Under the pieces are notes generated by a model. The model searched no databases. It had not been told where the DNA came from and saw nothing but the letters and a program-made list of their open reading frames with translations. This document shows, one piece after another, positions 13,381 to 27,435 of a stretch of 64,000 bases of DNA; the stretch's first letter is position 1, and each line of letters opens with the position of its first letter. The position numbers were made by a program, and so were the translations under genes. Origin of the DNA: Limnoperna fortunei (lineage: Eukaryota; Mollusca; Bivalvia; Mytilida; Modiolidae). Where the stretch lies: NCBI GenBank assembly GCA_944474755.1, contig OX104112.1:81357756-81421755 (forward strand), read 5' to 3'.

Positions 13381-14720
13381 CAAACACAACATAAAAACCA
13401 AAAACATAAAACACACAAAGAGAGTAACCTGAACCCAATAAATCTCATTGGTGCACTCAGGTGCTCCGAACGAGTAAGCAGTACCTGCCTCAAATTAGAC
13501 ACCCGTCGAGTTACTCATTGTCTTCTCTAGGGAAAAGTCAACTCAAGGAATAGGAAACACTACCTATGAAAGCGAAAATGTCAGATCGTATTTGAGACAC
13601 GATTTCTCGTAACGATCAATTAAGTCGTGGTGCCAACCATAGAACTTCTGGGCACAGCGCCATAAACATTTCTTTGCTGAAAAGTTTTTTATTCTCAATT
13701 TCATCCAATGAAATCTTTTCTTTTGCCTTGTTTTCATGGTAGTTGAGTAAATTCTCATGTTGAACAAAACATTTTTACTAAAGTAGGTTTTATTGCGCTG
13801 GGTCCTGGAGAGATAACATCAAATTAAGTACAACAAAATCCTTGTTTGAGTAGTTAAGCAGTCAACAGCAATGATCGATCTGAATAACGATCGCAGGATT
13901 TAGAATAACGCATAAGTTGTGAAATGTACAAACCATACACTGGAGCTGCTGGAATGTTGCTGTCGATGAACAGGAAGTTGACACTTGGAAAGTTGAAGTC
14001 ATCACGCTTGTCGTAGAGTTTAGTTTGTAGTTTTCGTGAGTCTATTTCTAGAAGTAAGTCTAAGTAAGAGGCTGACCTTAGTGTATTGGTGACGTCTTTA
14101 ATTTCAAGCTCGCTAGGGTAAATTGAATGTAAATAGTCACCAAATTTAGCATTATTGAGGGACAAAACATCATCAATATAGCGAAATGCGAAATTAAAGG
14201 TCTGGGCCAGTGACTTTTCTTTCTTCTTCAGAAACTCAGGAACTCAGCCTTATAAAAGTACAAAAACAAGTCGGCGAGGAGAGGAGCACAATTACATGTA
14301 GTACCCATTGGAATACCAACAGTCTGTTGAAAAACATGCCCTACAAACATGACGAATATGTTTTAAATCAGAAAATCTAACATGTGACAGATTTGGTCTT
14401 CAGTATATTTAGTATTAGATTTGGAGTCATTGATGACGAAGTAAGTTCTGTCATGACTAATTACCACTTATTTATATAGTCCCTTTCCATTTTGCTTAAA
14501 AAAGCAGCGTTTTATAAGATCTTTAAGCCTGGTTTTAAGCTGCGTATGAGGGATGGCCGTATAGATTGTCGAAAACTCAAATGTTTTAATGCTGTTACAA
14601 TAATAAAGAGAACCATACCTCAAGATGTCTATCAGGTCTATAATTTTTTTAATAGTGATCAGGAGTTGCGATAGTGTTTTGGTAGTACACTTAGATGATC
14701 CTGCTATGAAACGCTGTTTT
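13380..14720 (-). mobile_element. Reverse transcriptase retroelement relic, copy B
   Basis: The best copy of the family. On the minus strand it reads FAFRYIDDVLSLNNAKFGDY, then YPSELEIKDVTNTLRSASYL, KLYDKRDDFNFP and SNIPAAPVYGLYISQLMR. FRYIDDVL holds the paired aspartates of reverse transcriptase motif C. Frame breaks occur after 13854 and upstream of 14165, so no intact protein is made. The segment 13380-13560 is the family's 3' part. The class is uncertain; Penelope-like is one possibility. Confidence 0.7.
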
Positions 14721-15494
14721 TTTTAATTTTCTAATAGCTTATACGGAGAAAAGAATAAAAAAGCACTAAAATAACAAAAATGACAAAAATTCTGTCAAAT
14801 GAATTTTTGATATAATGTCGATGAATTGTTATACATTTTAGTGATGGAAAAAAAGTAGGGTTTGAGAGTTAATCTTTTGTGCAATGCTAAAAATGGTATT
14901 TTTTGTCAAAATTACCCGCCATATTAAAAATTTTATTTTCCTTATTTTTGCCAATGCCGAACTCATTTATGCAAACACTTTTTGTTTCAATCATTAATAA
15001 ATTGAAGTAATAATATAGGTATACGACTTTCATTGTTATTTAAAATGTTAGGAAATTAAGCGTTAATAATGAAAGAAATTACTATTAAATTTACCATAAT
15101 TGTTCTATTTTGAAATCTTCACAAAAATATGGTGGATGGTGCCCTACATCCCTTTAAATTTTAAAACCAGACATATTCATATGTTATAGATTGTACATCA
15201 ACACTGACATGACAGTTTAGTCACCAAATGTTTCTAAAACAAAAGTAACACTTTAAGACATAAAATGTATTTGTTTTCTAGTCTATTAGAACTTCTTCTC
15301 CAATTGTTTATTTCCGCTTGCAGATAATCGCACCTGATTCGTACATCTGTAGTCAATCCTATCAACAAATTTACATCCATTTATCATCATAAGAATTTCG
15401 TTTTATCAAGTGATTTTTTTAGAGAACTTAGTTTGTTAAGTCATTGTGGTTTACATCTTCAGCTTTAAATAAGAGATGTTTTGTTTGTTTCGTT

Positions 15495-15742
15495 TAAATG
15501 ATGTTTAACATCGTTTTCATAAATTTTTCATCTATTTCATGGCGTCAAGCTTTTATTGGCAGCCAGAGTATCCGGAGAGAACCCCCAGCATTCGGTAGAA
15601 AAACTAGCCATCCTTTTCAATTAAGATTGGAGTCGAGTACACCCTTCCCGCAGAGAGACACAAACCCGCAACTTCAGTGTTGACAGATCACGTGATCAAA
15701 AGTAGACGAACTACGTTAACCACTCGACCACCGAGGCGCCTA
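15495..15742 (-). mobile_element. tRNA-derived SINE copy 2
   Basis: Full-length. The tail ATGATGTTTAACATC is at the left. The right-hand head reads GGTGGTCGAGTGGTTAACG on the minus strand, with GTTGCGGGTTTGTGTCTC in the box B position. Confidence 0.85.
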
Positions 15743-15749
15743 GATAAGA

Positions 15750-18700
15750 AATGAATTAGGGCATTAATATATTTAAAAATTTACAAATAACCAATTATAT
15801 ATCTATCCATGAAAAGAGCTATCTATTTTTAAAGGGTAAAAATAGACCCTTCCAGGCCGCACATCCATATTACCCGGCCTATATATACTACGTTACACTC
15901 CCGTCCCCATTGTGTTGTCACTGACATTAGCTTTGTAATTAGATATGTCAATACATTTATAAATCATTGAACATCCAGATGAAATATAATTTTGTCTAAG
16001 TGTACACTAAAGCTGCTAGTACATTTTTATTATTGCAACAGTCTAAAATGTTGATATCTAAAACGTATTGTGTTTTATCTTCGGGATTACCTTATCTGAC
16101 GGGTTAATATACCCAAATCAATGTTAATAATATGTTATGTCTCCTAAGTTCTTTTAGACTAAAAAACAATGATTATTTGAAATGTCAATATTCTATTCTG
16201 ATTCTAAAAGTCAGTCAGTCTAAAACGATATTGGATTTAGTTCGGTTCAATTTAATACATAGAATATTTTGTATTTAATCAAGATCATTCTTGTGTGTTT
16301 TCAAGATTTTAATTCGCATCGCAAATATATACAACGTGAAATAAATTTGAAATTGTAATGAATTGTTTCGTGTTATATATGTTTTTCTAAATCCGGATAT
16401 GTAATTGTCCCTTTATTTTCGACTCTTGTTGGTCAGTCGGTAAATTAAACAACTTCGTAACTTATGATCACTTTGTATTCTTTGTTAGCTCAGACACACA
16501 TCTTAACATTCTAACTGATAAAAAGGTACATATTTGTCGAACAGAAGTTGTCTTTTAAAAAAACCCTAATGGCTAAAACAAGCCTGGACACCACCTACAG
16601 AACATCTATTAAACAAAATGCATAATTTTTAGTACTGACGGCTTAAAATATAAACCGCACAACTAAGCATGGATTCAGCATTCTAATACAATACTCCCAA
16701 AGACCTTAATAATTTTCCATTGTTCATTTTGTAAAGAGTTAGCAAAAGGACCAAAATAAAGTAAGCCGAAGTCTAAAAAATAAATAAATAATAATCAAAT
16801 TCGAATTCCAATCTTTAGTATTCGTAGTATAGATGAGAATCAGCTTCACGACAAGCGTAATTCCGAAATGAAAAACGGCTAGAAGGTCGTTATTAAGTTA
16901 TTACATATAATTTAGCTAAATGGGTCTACAGGCACAAATGCTACATTTTTAAGGATCAAGACATGTGTCTGACATTCATGAAATGTATATTGTCATTAAA
17001 GCTGACTCTGTCATCAAGTAACTCTGTTTTTTTTGTGTGCAAGACACATTAGATAGAATGATTTTAGTATTGAAAATTGGTATTAGCTCAGTTGGCAATT
17101 CTAATAATAACCTAAGGCGCTGAAGAAAAAAACACGAGACAACTTAAAAATCAGTTTTTCACTGCTCATTTTCACCAAAATTGATCTTGCATCCTTTTAT
17201 TGGTGTCAATACAAGCAGCAGTAAATTGATAGATCAGCCAACTGTTTCGAAAAATCTCTTTCCAAAAGTTTAACATCAATATTATCAGCAGTATAATAGT
17301 CTTACGAAATATCGCGACACTCAAGAAGATGTGCAACTAAGATGTGGATCCGAACAACTCAAAAAATCACATCTAGATCTCTTGCCTTCAGTAACAGTTT
17401 AAAAAACATTTGACTATTTTACACTATATTTCAATACTAAACTATGTTCAGTTAAGGGTTTACACTTTGCTTCTTAAATAACAATGACCAGCATTTAGGT
17501 ATCTTGTTGAAAATAAAGACTTACTTTGTGTAAAACCGCTTATGTTGTTACCGACAATATGGTATATTTTGTATGTGGTCTAAATGTTTAACAAACAGTT
17601 GCATGTAATAATTTTGCTCCCTTCTCGCCAACCTATTATTTTTATAATCTTAACAAGAGAAATTGATAAGGGGATACCGAAAATTAGATTTCAGTTTCCT
17701 CTTTATAGATGACATACAATTTTGAAACAGCTTTTGATTCAGTCATATGTATTGTATTTATCCAAATTAGAAAACCATAGAGACTCTAAATTCCGCTTTA
17801 TACAGTGACCTGTATTTGGAAATATGACGATTAGGACCGATTGAGGTCAAAGTTGTAAACCAAACGATGACCTGACGTTTCTTATTGTAAATTTCCCAAT
17901 AATTTGTGTCAACTCTCTGGTAAACTTACATACAGATTTTATGTAGTAAACTACACATTAAACTTCATTTTCGTCTGCAACTGACTTAATTAAAAACCTA
18001 TATTATTCCTAAATTTAGACACGTGTCTAGTATGTAAATCGCTATTTCTAACAAAGCCTTATCTCATTATGTAAATTCAGTTCTGTTACCTAAAAATACT
18101 ACTTTGTCATTTAAATATATTACCCAACATATCAAAATCAATAAAGATCTTTCAAGGACTGTGATTACTTAAGCTTTTTTATATTTATAAAGTATTTTCT
18201 GCGAAAATAGTCTCAATATTTTGTACACCTAATGACCTATCCACAAAACGCTGACAGTGACACATACAGTATACTTCTGAGATAATTAACAGCTAGCATC
18301 TATTGTCAGACTCTTTTGTGTCTTCTTTTTAATGTGAGTTATTTGCGACATTTATTGTTGTAAAACAATAAAGAAGTGGTCATTTAATCTATCTGAAATG
18401 ATGAGTAATTGAAGGAATAACAAGACAAGTTCCAGAAACTGTATCATTTCACATGAAAAGATATCAATTAAAATACCGACTTTGTGGCTAGTTAGCTGTC
18501 CTTATTTGTTTGTTTTTACCTCAGAAGTGAATTATTGTCACTCTGATGTCCCATGTGTTCTTAAATTTAAGTACTATATCTGTCATGATGTAATAAACTC
18601 AACGTAATCAAAGAAACCAATCCTTACAATCACTCGTAAATCTGTTTGCTGTTTATATAAAACGCTTCCTCTAGTTAAACTTTGTACAACTACGGGGAGG

Positions 18701-19560
18701 ATATGAACTATTTCTATTCGTTATTTGAAAGAATCTGTTTGTTTTAATGATTATGAAGTGGGAACATATTTTCAATCAGGGTTTAATAAAAGAAACTTCA
18801 TAAAAAATTGCAAGGTTAACTAAGTCTAAGCACGACTCATTAATACTACTCATTAATACCACTAATTTCTTTAATAGGATGATTATTAAGATGTGTAGAT
18901 TTCATATAAACATGCACGCTTATACTATATATTCGTAGGCATTTGGTGAGTTTTATTGTAGACGATAAATCTTGCGTTCTCCGGATACACACATTGATCC
19001 TTTTAAATTGATGCAATAAACAGGCACAATTTCTAATTTTAAATTTCTTAGTTACTCATGCATATAATAACCTACAAAAAAAATATATAATATAAAGTTA
19101 CATGTATAATGTTTTCCATTTTCTTTGCATATGTTAAATGCAATAGCCTAAATCTGCTTACTTCAGTACATTAATTTGCCGAAAGACTGACATAACACAG
19201 CAACGAAAAATTAAATACCATATAAAGTGAAATCAGTGGAAAAATATAATAACTCACGTAGAACTTTATAAAATGTCTTAATTTTATCGAGAATTATTAT
19301 ATCATATATCGTATGACAATATATATTGTGAAAGATAAATTATAGACGTAACTTTATCATCCAACAATTTCATCCACATTGACATCTCATTTACACCAAA
19401 TATTACTATCTATCAGCACGAGACATACATCTGTCGGACATTTGTACCATCCTGTTTTGTTAACAAATAAATCATCAATAGCATCGTGAAATTGCAAATT
19501 TACTTCAAATGATAGTAAATAATATAAAAAGTGTTTTTTTATTAAGTGAAAGAATTAAAA
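15750..19560. other. Unassigned intergenic DNA
   Basis: About 3.8 kb of AT-rich sequence with no feature I can support. Confidence 0.5.
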
Positions 19561-19574
19561 TCAATATGCACAGG

Positions 19575-20145
19575 GGTGCAAAAGCCGAGTTGCCGTATTT
19601 TGTTAACCAAACCTTTCCTTGTCTTCATTTTAAGATTTAACATAATTTGTTATTACAAATTTATCCGTTCATAAGTAGTAATCCCTTCCAATCGTTTCAT
19701 TAAAATCGGTTGAGAACTTTTTGAGTTATTGTCCGGAAACCATAAATTCAAGAAATTTTCTAACGTTTTTTCTGTCGCTGTGACCTTGACCTTGAACGGA
19801 TTTACCCAAAAATCAATAGGGTTTTTTCTCTTATGGTATGTAACAATATCCCAAAGTTTCAATAAAATTGGCTGAGAACGTTTTGAGTTATTGTCCGGAA
19901 ACCATTAATTCAAGAAATTTTCTAACGTTTTTCTGTCGCTGTGACCTTGACCATGAACGGATTTACCCCAAAATCAATAGGATTCCCCCTCTTATGGTAT
20001 GTAACAATATCCTACAGTTTCATTAAAATCGGTTCACAACTTTCTGAGGTATGGTCCGGAAACCAATTGTTGACACCCGCCCGCCCGCCCGCCATCATCA
20101 TAACGATAACTGAGTTCAACTTCGTTGCAACTCGGCTCAAAATCA
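19575..20145 (+). mobile_element. Tandem-core element with inverted ends and 3' hairpin
   Basis: GCCGAGTTGC (19584-19593) is inverted at 20127-20136. Between them are diverged units of about 160 bases, each carrying ATTGTCCGGAAACCA and GTGACCTTGACC (19780 and 19941). Then comes a CCCG microsatellite and a hairpin (GAGTTCAAC-TTC-GTTGCAACTC). The layout matches non-autonomous Helentron-type (pearl/HINE) elements known from bivalves; that class is inference. Confidence 0.65.
20076..20093. repeat. (CCCG)n microsatellite
   Basis: Four and a half units near the 3' hairpin of the tandem-core element. Confidence 0.95.
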
Positions 20146-20159
20146 TGTTCAAAAATTGA

Positions 20160-21205
20160 TGTTTTAATATACTAGTATATAGATTGAGAACAAGCTGCAT
20201 TCGGTAAAATGGAAATACTATTATAGATATGTCTGAATGCTATCAGTTAAACTTGTGACCAATATAATATATAATATAAAATGTTAACAGAAATAACAAA
20301 ACTACTGAACAAAACATACATTTCTTTATATTGTCACATATAGCACCAGACAGAGACGATTACTTCTGGCATTGATAATAAAATATTTAGTTTGATAGTT
20401 AACCTTCACCTCGCCTTGAAGCATGCCTGCACCACTCCTTATTTACTATGTGCTATTCACTTAATAGTTCTGTTCGTTTTTATAAATCAACACTCTGTTT
20501 TCATTTCCGTTTAAAACTGCCTAATGACAGATATAATTAAGTGAACTTAAAAATATTTGTAGAATTCTTCCTGTTCTGGTGATAAAAGCTCCCTGATTGG
20601 TTGGAGTTAATTAACTACCTTTCAATAGATGTAAATATATATATGATTTAGTCTGAAGCCCGAAGTGTCAGATATAAAAGTATAAAAAGCACTTTAAACG
20701 TTTACTAGGTTAGTTGTATAATGCGGTAAAGAGCAATAAAAAGAATCAAAGATGCAGATAAATATTCATTAGATTATAAGTCAATAGCAGACAAAGCCAT
20801 GGTTAAACAAAGAGGAGACAACAACATATAAAAAACACACAACAGAAAATCAACAACTGAGTGGAACGAAGCCCACTTAAGTCTATTTGAAATCTTTACA
20901 TATAATTCATAACCCTTCATATCTTTCATAAGAAACATTCTTCAAATACATGCTTGACAATGAATTATAAATATGCTGGCAAAAAACAGAAAAGTAAAAG
21001 ATTGACTCTTTATTATTTGAGTCTTCGACCGAAATGAAATAAACAAGACTACCTTTTACCTTTATCCTGTCTAGTATTCACACGTCGATGTTGACAGGAA
21101 AACGGTGATACCTTAATTGTCTTAATTTACTGCTATGAAATGAAGATACATTTTTTTTGTTTAAATTATGAGATTTTTTCTATTTACAATAATGTAGACG
21201 GCTTG
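20160..21205. other. Unassigned intergenic DNA
   Basis: No supported feature. Confidence 0.5.
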
Positions 21206-21220
21206 ATTTGTTTTATTTGT

Positions 21221-21473
21221 TTGAATGATGTTACATGCCACTTTCAGCAATTTTTCAGCTATATTATGGAATCCAGTTTATATTGGGGGAGAAAGCGCGA
21301 ATACCCTGAGAAAACCTATTCCAGAATTCCAGAAAAACTGGCAATCCTTGTCAATTAAGATTAAAGTTGAGCTCACCCTGGTCGCAGTATCGAGTCTGCA
21401 ACCTCAGTGTTGATGGATCAACGTTTTCAATAGTAGACGAACTACCTTAACCACTCTGCCACTGAGGCCCCAA
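21221..21473 (-). mobile_element. tRNA-derived SINE copy 3
   Basis: Full-length. The tail CACTTTCAGCAATTTTTCAG and core TATTGGGGGAGAAAGC run into the head, which reads GGGGCCTCAGTGGCAGAGTG on the minus strand. Confidence 0.88.
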
Positions 21474-22129
21474 GTTGGATTTAGTATAGATTTTTGAATG
21501 TATCTTTATTTAATGGCTTTCTAATAATTTAGGTCGCTGGTGATTCATGGAAAATCATAATCGTGCACGACTAGAAAACCATGTTGGGCTTCAACAGTTA
21601 TTTCTAACAACGCCTATAAGGCGGCTCTAAAGTTACCCTACCGTATACCATATAGCAAGAGGTGACAAAAACTTTTAGACAGAGTATTAGACATCTGCAA
21701 ATCTAATTCACAGAAATCGGCAAATTTATTGCAAGTGTGTAGTCAGAACTGTCGTTCACCTATTCAATTCTTCTTCTATCGATCATAGGTTCAATGAAGT
21801 TTATCTTCAGACTCCAGATTGCTGATATCATCTTGTAAATCTCGTGCAGGATTTTCATACATATCAGCTTATTTAAAACGATGCTCACTCCTCGACTTCA
21901 TGAGCCTAACATTACTTAGAGCTGCTTCTATATTAATGTAATCAAATATTAATTAAAAACAAAAACTTTAAATTCACTTTAGTCATTAAAAGTGAATGGA
22001 AATACTAGAGGGTGGTAAACAAAGCGTTAAAAATGTGACCAAAATAAGGTAAGAAAACCGACCAATGAACAAGAGTAAACAAACAAGGGACCGTAACATG
22101 CGGGAATATGCTATAAAATTCGACACGAA

Positions 22130-22740
22130 GAAGAAACAAAAACCTAAAGACTTACGAAGCAAAAACATACCTAAGGGGCAATTAAATATCAGTCTCTAAT
22201 TCCGTAACTTGAACCCAATAAAACTCATCTGAGGTACACTTATATTTCCTTAGGAGTAAGTAGTGCTTGTTTCTAATTTGTCATCCATCAAGTTACTCGT
22301 CTTTATGATATGGGAAAATGCAGATCAAAGAAGAGAAAACATTACTGATGAGTAACATGTATATTAGAGAAATTGATTTCCAAAAACGGTCTACTAAGTC
22401 ATGATAGCCATCAATAAACTTCTGAAGAGATGATAACAAAACCCAAGGTACATTAATATACCCTTGTTTGAGCAGCCTTTAATCAAACGCAGTGTCGAGC
22501 AAAGAAAAAAAAGGAATTCTGATTTTCTGATTGCATGATCAAACAAAACGTACATGTTGTTTTAAAATTGTAAACACCATATGCTGGAATGTTACTTTCG
22601 ATAAATGTAAAGTTGTTAATTTTAAAGTTGAAGAGCAAAGACTTTAGTTTTCCCGTTGATTCTATTTTGAGAAGAAAGTTAAGTCTGACTTGATTACATC
22701 GTTGATGTTTTTTTATCTCTAGCATACTGTGATACACAAA
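22130..22740 (-). mobile_element. Reverse transcriptase relic, copy C (strongly decayed)
   Basis: The minus strand reads LLKIESTGKLKSLLFNFKIN and FIESNIPAYGVYN, matching the LEID..KL and SNIPAAP.YG parts of copy B. Its 3' part lies at 22130-22330 (GAACCCAATAAAACTCATC). Confidence 0.55.
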
Positions 22741-22744
22741 ATGT

Positions 22745-24180
22745 AACTAGTTGAACGTACAGTTGATCAATGCACAATTTATATATAGCTGTAGTCGAAT
22801 TTAAAGGTATGTGTCAGTGGTTTTATGTTTTCTGAAGTAGGATTACAAGACAATTATATGATCTTTCAGCGAAAAAAGGATAACTTGTTTTAGTTCAACT
22901 TCTATGGTTTACCCTTTTTAAAATTTAGTACTAACTGCTGTAAAAAAAGTCATCGTTGACATTTAATTGAGCGTTTTTGAGCTCTGGAGAATTCGTCATT
23001 TAGTTAAATTAAACACGTGCTCAGTACAAATCTATCTGCATTTGTTTTTATAAGATAAAACTGCATGCAAGTCTCCTAAATAGCTTCAATAATAAATTAT
23101 GTTACAAAATATTACAGATTACAAGACTTTGTTGGCTTTTCCACCATTTTGCAGCTTCATACAATGTAATACAATAATGCAAAAATAGGATTTAATGATA
23201 CTTGCAAAATTATATTATAAAGTGCAAATTAGTAGTTTCTAGTATGTGTGTCAGTCATAATCTATTAAGACGTCGTAAGATACGTCACTTAAATTATCAA
23301 CGTGATTTTAAATCTTGGAATATTTATAGGACTTACAATTTTCTCAACATGTGCATACTCCCAACTGTGCATGTCTCAAGTATAGTGCATAAAAGTCAAG
23401 ACAATATATGATTCATAAAAATAATCAAAAGTATTGTTGGTAAACAGCGGCTTGTGGATATATCTGCAACAAATAATCATAAACATTGTTGTCTAACAAA
23501 GCCCAGTGGATATAACTACATCAAATTAAAAAAAATATTGTTGTGGAATGTTCGTACCTGTTTACCCGGGATCTGAGTAAAATTGCTATATGGCAGTCAA
23601 CTGCATATGGAGCACAACTTTTACAAAATCACAATGGCAGACAACTTGAGGTAGACCCCATAATTTGTAGTAATATAACCTTCTATCAAAATAACACTCA
23701 AGGGCGCACAACTCTATATGTACTCTCACTACGGGCAGGGTACATGTATATTCAACTCCAATCTTAATTGACAAGTATTGCTAGTTTTTTCTTACTCTAA
23801 CTTTTTCTGACATTGCACTATCATTTTCAACAAAGAGTTACATGACAACAACATAACTTCAACACCCTCTTACTCTTAATATCAGCGGTGTTCCAGATAA
23901 TATATGGCGTACCAACTATTGCTATCAAATATATAAATTGTGCATCTTATCCCTGATGTTTCAGGAGGATGTATAATGTTTGTACCATGGGCTCATGGGC
24001 TCATGGGGTTCACATGTTGGAGAAATATGCCCTTATTAATGTGAAGAATAGGCAGCGAGACAGTATGAGCCTAAAGCTGTTTACAAATTATTTATATTGC
24101 CAGGTTGCACAGCAAGTACCTAACAAATTGTAAAAAAAATGTAGGAGTAAAAAAAGAACCATCATGCATAAAGTGTGCTT
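22745..24180. other. Unassigned intergenic DNA
   Basis: No supported gene. Near 23430-23550 a short motif (CATTGTTGTCTAACAAAGCCC and a diverged neighbour) may be an old tandem unit. Confidence 0.4.
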
Positions 24181-24189
24181 TAAATCTTA

Positions 24190-24750
24190 AAAGTGCCATT
24201 GTCTAGAAAACTGAGAAAACATTTCTTAAGCAATTACTCTAATAGCAGGAGCCCAAACTTCAATATGTGTGCAATATTTCAGTGTATGAGGAGTTTATTA
24301 CAAAATATGTATCGTCTTCTGGAAATGTTCTGTAAAATGACTAAGTTTCCAAGTCTGAAAATTATAAAAAAAACCTTTGAACGATTTCAACTTCAATCCA
24401 TGTGCAATCTTTCTGTGAAGTTTCAGAGATCCGTGTTGAAACTGTAGGAGTTGATTACACAAAATAGATACCGTCTTCTGCAGATGTTCTGAAAATGACT
24501 AGTTTGCAAGTCCCAAAAATATGGAAATAAATCCTTGAATAATTCAATAATTGCAGGTGCACAACTTCAATCTTTCCGTGAAGTGTCACAGATCCGAGTT
24601 GAAAACTGAAGGAGGAGTTGATATCACAAAATCGATACACCATTTTCTTCGCCCGACTTCACCATACTATAACCTGGGTTTGCAAAAACAGAAAAGTGTA
24701 CAAATAGGACGATTCAAACCAACTTTGGTTAAAATTAAATTTGAGGTTTA
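24190..24750 (+). repeat. Tandem repeat array, units of about 170-190 bases
   Basis: Diverged units share CAACTTCAAT, TTTCTGTGAAG, AGATCCGTGTTGAAACTG and ACCGTCTTCTGCAGATGTT. Frames of 62-84 codons here are shadows of the repeat. Confidence 0.55.
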
Positions 24751-25770
24751 AGAGATATCTAAAAAAAACATAATCTCGAAGGATACCACGAAATGGTAAT
24801 AAGTGTTCCTTGTGAGCTAAAACACATAATTGAACTTTTCAATCAGTTTTTGAAAGGACACAAATGTATGTGAAAAAAAAATTAAACTTTCAGAGAATGG
24901 ACAATATATAGAAAGTATATGCAACCAGGAATCGATAAATCAATTAGTTATACTAGTCCCAGATGACGCTAGCATTGCATGGATAATCCTTGTCAATTTT
25001 ACTTGGATATCACGTATTGTAAAAATCTGCAAGATCCTAATAATGGCTCGTAAAAAAGATTACGGAACAAGAATTTTAACCATGAGTATAATATCCAAAT
25101 ATAAGGTCTTTGTTAAGGTTAAACCATGTCTCTAAGCTGATACGTTTGGAGAGATGATTCGAAAGTCTCAAGGAGGAATAATGCGGTTCAACTAAGAGAT
25201 GAAACGGGCAACCTACAGACCACTCCATATTTTGTTAAAAGTTTTTTAAGACCATGTACCAAATAAAAAATCTTCAAATTTAGGCTTAAATGGTAAACAC
25301 AGGCAACTAGTAGGAGTTTTACCGTGTATGATCGAAAATACCTTTTAACTTAACAAAAGATCTACACTTGACATGAAATCACAGATAATCGGCAGACAGA
25401 CAATGTTACATGATAAACATGTAACAATGTCAACACTGCGAGATATCATTACAGACTGTTGTTAAGGACAAGACATTTCAAGATTTGGATGTAATTGATA
25501 TTCTAAGCCGATGTGGTTTAATATAAGGTAACACTATGGATGCAAAATAATTATGTATAGACAAAATGTGATAAAACATTATGTTTTTCTAATAACATTT
25601 AATCTATCTGATTAACATAATAAGAATCATTGCACAAGACATTATGTACCGAGAACAGTCAAGTAAGAACTATCACAGATACTGCATTGTCTAGCACACT
25701 ATGTTGATATCTCTTGAGGTATCGTTTGTAGCGATGTGTGATATAATGTCATGGTAGGTTATGTATTATA

Positions 25771-25975
25771 TAACGGCTGATTTTCTCTAAAAACATGTTA
25801 GATTTTTCCAACAGGAAATGCCAGAAGGAAACGCGATCTTTCTATGAAATGATTCATTCATGTCTAGACTAAATAACGGCTGGTTTTCTCTAAAAACATG
25901 TCCCAGTTTGGTAAAAGAAAAACACAATCTTCCTATAAAATTGTTCAGTTACATCTGGACTTTCAAACAATATAA
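25771..25975. repeat. Two-unit tandem duplication, period about 103
   Basis: TAACGGCTG.TTTTCTCTAAAAACATGT begins both halves, at 25771 and 25874. Confidence 0.7.
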
Positions 25976-26427
25976 ATGGCACATATATTCTTTCATTCTG
26001 GTTAAAATAATCATCGTACTGGTTTTTCTGTACTTTTTAAATATTTTTCAATGGAAATTTCCTTAAATCTATTATAAACTAAATGAGTTTCTTACACATT
26101 TAAAAACAATTATCAGATATTATTTCTATGATCTTTTAAGCATAAAGAAGTGAAATGAAGAACCCCTATTTTTCCTAAAGAAAGTATTGTTAATACTTTT
26201 TAAATAGTTATTTAAAAGTGAAAATTATTGCAACAGTTAATGTCTGAACTTGTTTTTTTGTTGTTGTTGTTGTGTTATTAGTAAAGGACATCCTGATTAA
26301 AAAAGATATCTAAATTAATTTAAGTCAACATTGTTATTGAACTAGCCCAATTTAGAATTTGTTCTTATTAATAGGGCACAAGGTTTCTATCAAATAAATG
26401 ACCACAAAATAGCAACCTTTCACTGAA

Positions 26428-26453
26428 ACATGCATTTACATGTAAATGCATGT
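26428..26453. repeat. Perfect 26-base palindrome
   Basis: Arms ACATGCATTTACA and TGTAAATGCATGT are exact reverse complements without a spacer. Confidence 0.95.
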
Positions 26454-27435
26454 ACTGGAATAAAATGATGAAAAACTTTGAATAATTGAAGAAAAGCTTT
26501 TATCTTTACAATCAATTTTCATGCCAAATCTGAACATACATGATATCTCACAGCAGCAGACAAGAATACATGGAACTATGAAGGTCCCATAACCGTGAGA
26601 ATTTAGGTTTGTGTAAGCAAAGTAGAAACAAGATATAATGCTGGCTACAATTTTTGTGAGCATTAATAATCTACAATACCAAGAAGTCAAGTTCCAAGGA
26701 GCTTAAACCTATAAAAATGCATATCATTGTCAAGTTTAATTATTTATGGATGTCAGAATATTTATGACTGAAGGACAAGTGTCGATCATGCATTTTATAT
26801 TGCTTGTAAATTTAACATCAATATGTCAAACCCTGTACAACAAAAAATGTATGAACTAAAAAACAAAAACACAGTCAAAAAATGAAAACACGTAAATAAT
26901 GCAAAACAGGGTTGACTAATAATCATCATCAAATGTCAGACTTATTGAACTCCAGTCTAACACTTCCGACTTCGAGAAATATCACATGTATGAACCCAGA
27001 TTTATCATTTATAAAATGATGTTTTATGGATTTATTTTGCACAGTTTTCTCTTTTTCGTGGGATTAAGTGTAGATAATTTATTGTTGGCTATTTATACAT
27101 GTGGAAAATGTATGAAGGTATACCTGTATAGATGCATAAAACAGGATTACTTCACATCATGTTTGTTACATATAAGTAGAACTGGATCGTACGTTACTCT
27201 AAAATACATTTTGAAGATACCTTTTTGAGATGGAATAACACAATTTCTGCACTTCTTAAAGTATGTTTACATTATTAGGTATGTCATAATACAGGTACTT
27301 TCACATCAACATGTGGTAACATTAGATATGGATGGCAATACATATTTTAATTACCTGCAATTTAAATGGAACCTTGTGATATTCCATTTCTAATAGCTAC
27401 TGCTTAATCCAACATCCTTAAATTTAAGACTAATG

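Larger units (their letters stand above)
24760..27430. other. Unassigned intergenic DNA
   Basis: Holds a two-unit tandem duplication (25771-25975) and a perfect 26-base palindrome (26428-26453). Nothing else is supported. Confidence 0.5.
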
